Source of the DNA: an uncultured Collinsella sp.
Lineage (GTDB): Bacteria > Actinomycetota > Coriobacteriia > Coriobacteriales > Coriobacteriaceae
Assembly (NCBI GenBank): GCA_937937835.1
Contig: CALDBJ010000017.1
Span: forward strand, 1-5,775
DNA: 5,775 nucleotides
Direction of reading: 5' to 3'
In this document: piece by piece, positions 5,621 to 5,775 of the stretch
How positions within the stretch are numbered: position 1 is the stretch's first letter
Layout: each line of letters opens with the position of its first letter
Program-made: the position numbers and the translations under genes
Notes under the pieces: generated by a model
Database searches by the model: none
Told to the model about the DNA's origin: nothing
What the model saw: the letters and a program-made list of their open reading frames with translations, nothing else

Positions 5621-5775
5621 ATGTCGTATTTGGATCTTGCTCGGTCTCGGTATTCTTGTCGTTTGTTTGAGGATCGTTCTGTTGAGCAGGCTGTGGTGGA
5701 TGCCATTGTTGAGGCTGGGCGTATTGCTCCTTCTGCTTGTAATAATCATCCAAGCCGTGTGATGGTGCTCGATAC
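5621..5775 (+). CDS. Nitroreductase-family protein, N-terminal part (truncated by window edge)
   Basis: The first 51 residues match the start of FMN-dependent nitroreductases, which reduce nitro compounds, quinones or related substrates with NAD(P)H as homodimers in the cytoplasm. Residues 8-16 (RSRYSCRLF) correspond to the basic RRSxRxF segment that contacts FMN phosphate. EAGRIAPSACNNHPSRVMVL (31-50) is the family's 'EAGRLAPSAxNxQPxRF' block. GGAGG at 5610-5614, six bases upstream, fixes the ATG. Codon use is unlike the neighbours: of 51 codons 31 end in T, 3 in C, 16 in G and 1 in A, against 7 T, 27 C, 14 G and 3 A in the first 51 codons of the DUF47 gene. The 3' end lies outside the window, so substrate class cannot be judged. 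Confidence 0.88.
   Translation, partial: MSYLDLARSRYSCRLFEDRSVEQAVVDAIVEAGRIAPSACNNHPSRVMVLD

Overview
The window looks like chromosomal DNA from a GC-rich member of the Actinomycetota, most likely a Coriobacteriia such as Collinsella. This rests on the strongly C- and G-ending codons in most genes, the Ala-rich proteins and the mix of gene families. It is an inference, because no marker gene is present.

Layout. Positions 1-214 are a convergent intergenic region. A gene outside the left edge (+ strand) and an SGNH hydrolase (- strand) end towards each other here. Between them lie four copies of a 15-base motif in alternating orientation, exactly 40 bases apart. Positions 215-3343 hold four genes on the - strand. 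In transcription order they are a small conserved hypothetical protein, a Bax-inhibitor-1 family membrane protein, a protein with a microbial PARG-type (DUF2263/TIGR02452) core, and the SGNH hydrolase. Hairpin terminators separate most of them, so they look like short transcription units rather than one operon. Positions 3344-3593 are a divergent intergenic region. It contains a good promoter placed so that the small - strand gene would be leaderless, and an odd strong Shine-Dalgarno with a three-codon ORF ahead of the + strand genes. Positions 3594-5334 hold a PiT-type phosphate permease followed by its usual partner, a DUF47/PhoU-like protein, probably one phosphate-uptake operon. Positions 5335-5620 carry a long imperfect inverted repeat and then a G/T-rich stretch with repeated CTTTGG. 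A nitroreductase-family gene starts at 5621 and runs off the right edge.

Points of most interest are the 40-base periodic alternating repeat, loss of the second Glu of the PARG signature (QEE reads QEA), the leaderless promoter at 3351-3380, the >100-base inverted repeat after the phosphate operon, and a sharp change in base use at the right end. In the nitroreductase fragment, pyrimidine-ending codons flip from mostly C to almost all T while purine-ending codons stay the same. No mobile-element protein, CRISPR array, tRNA or rRNA was seen. I see no clear multi-gene novel system. The strongest candidates for something undescribed are the non-coding repeats and the base-composition anomaly.
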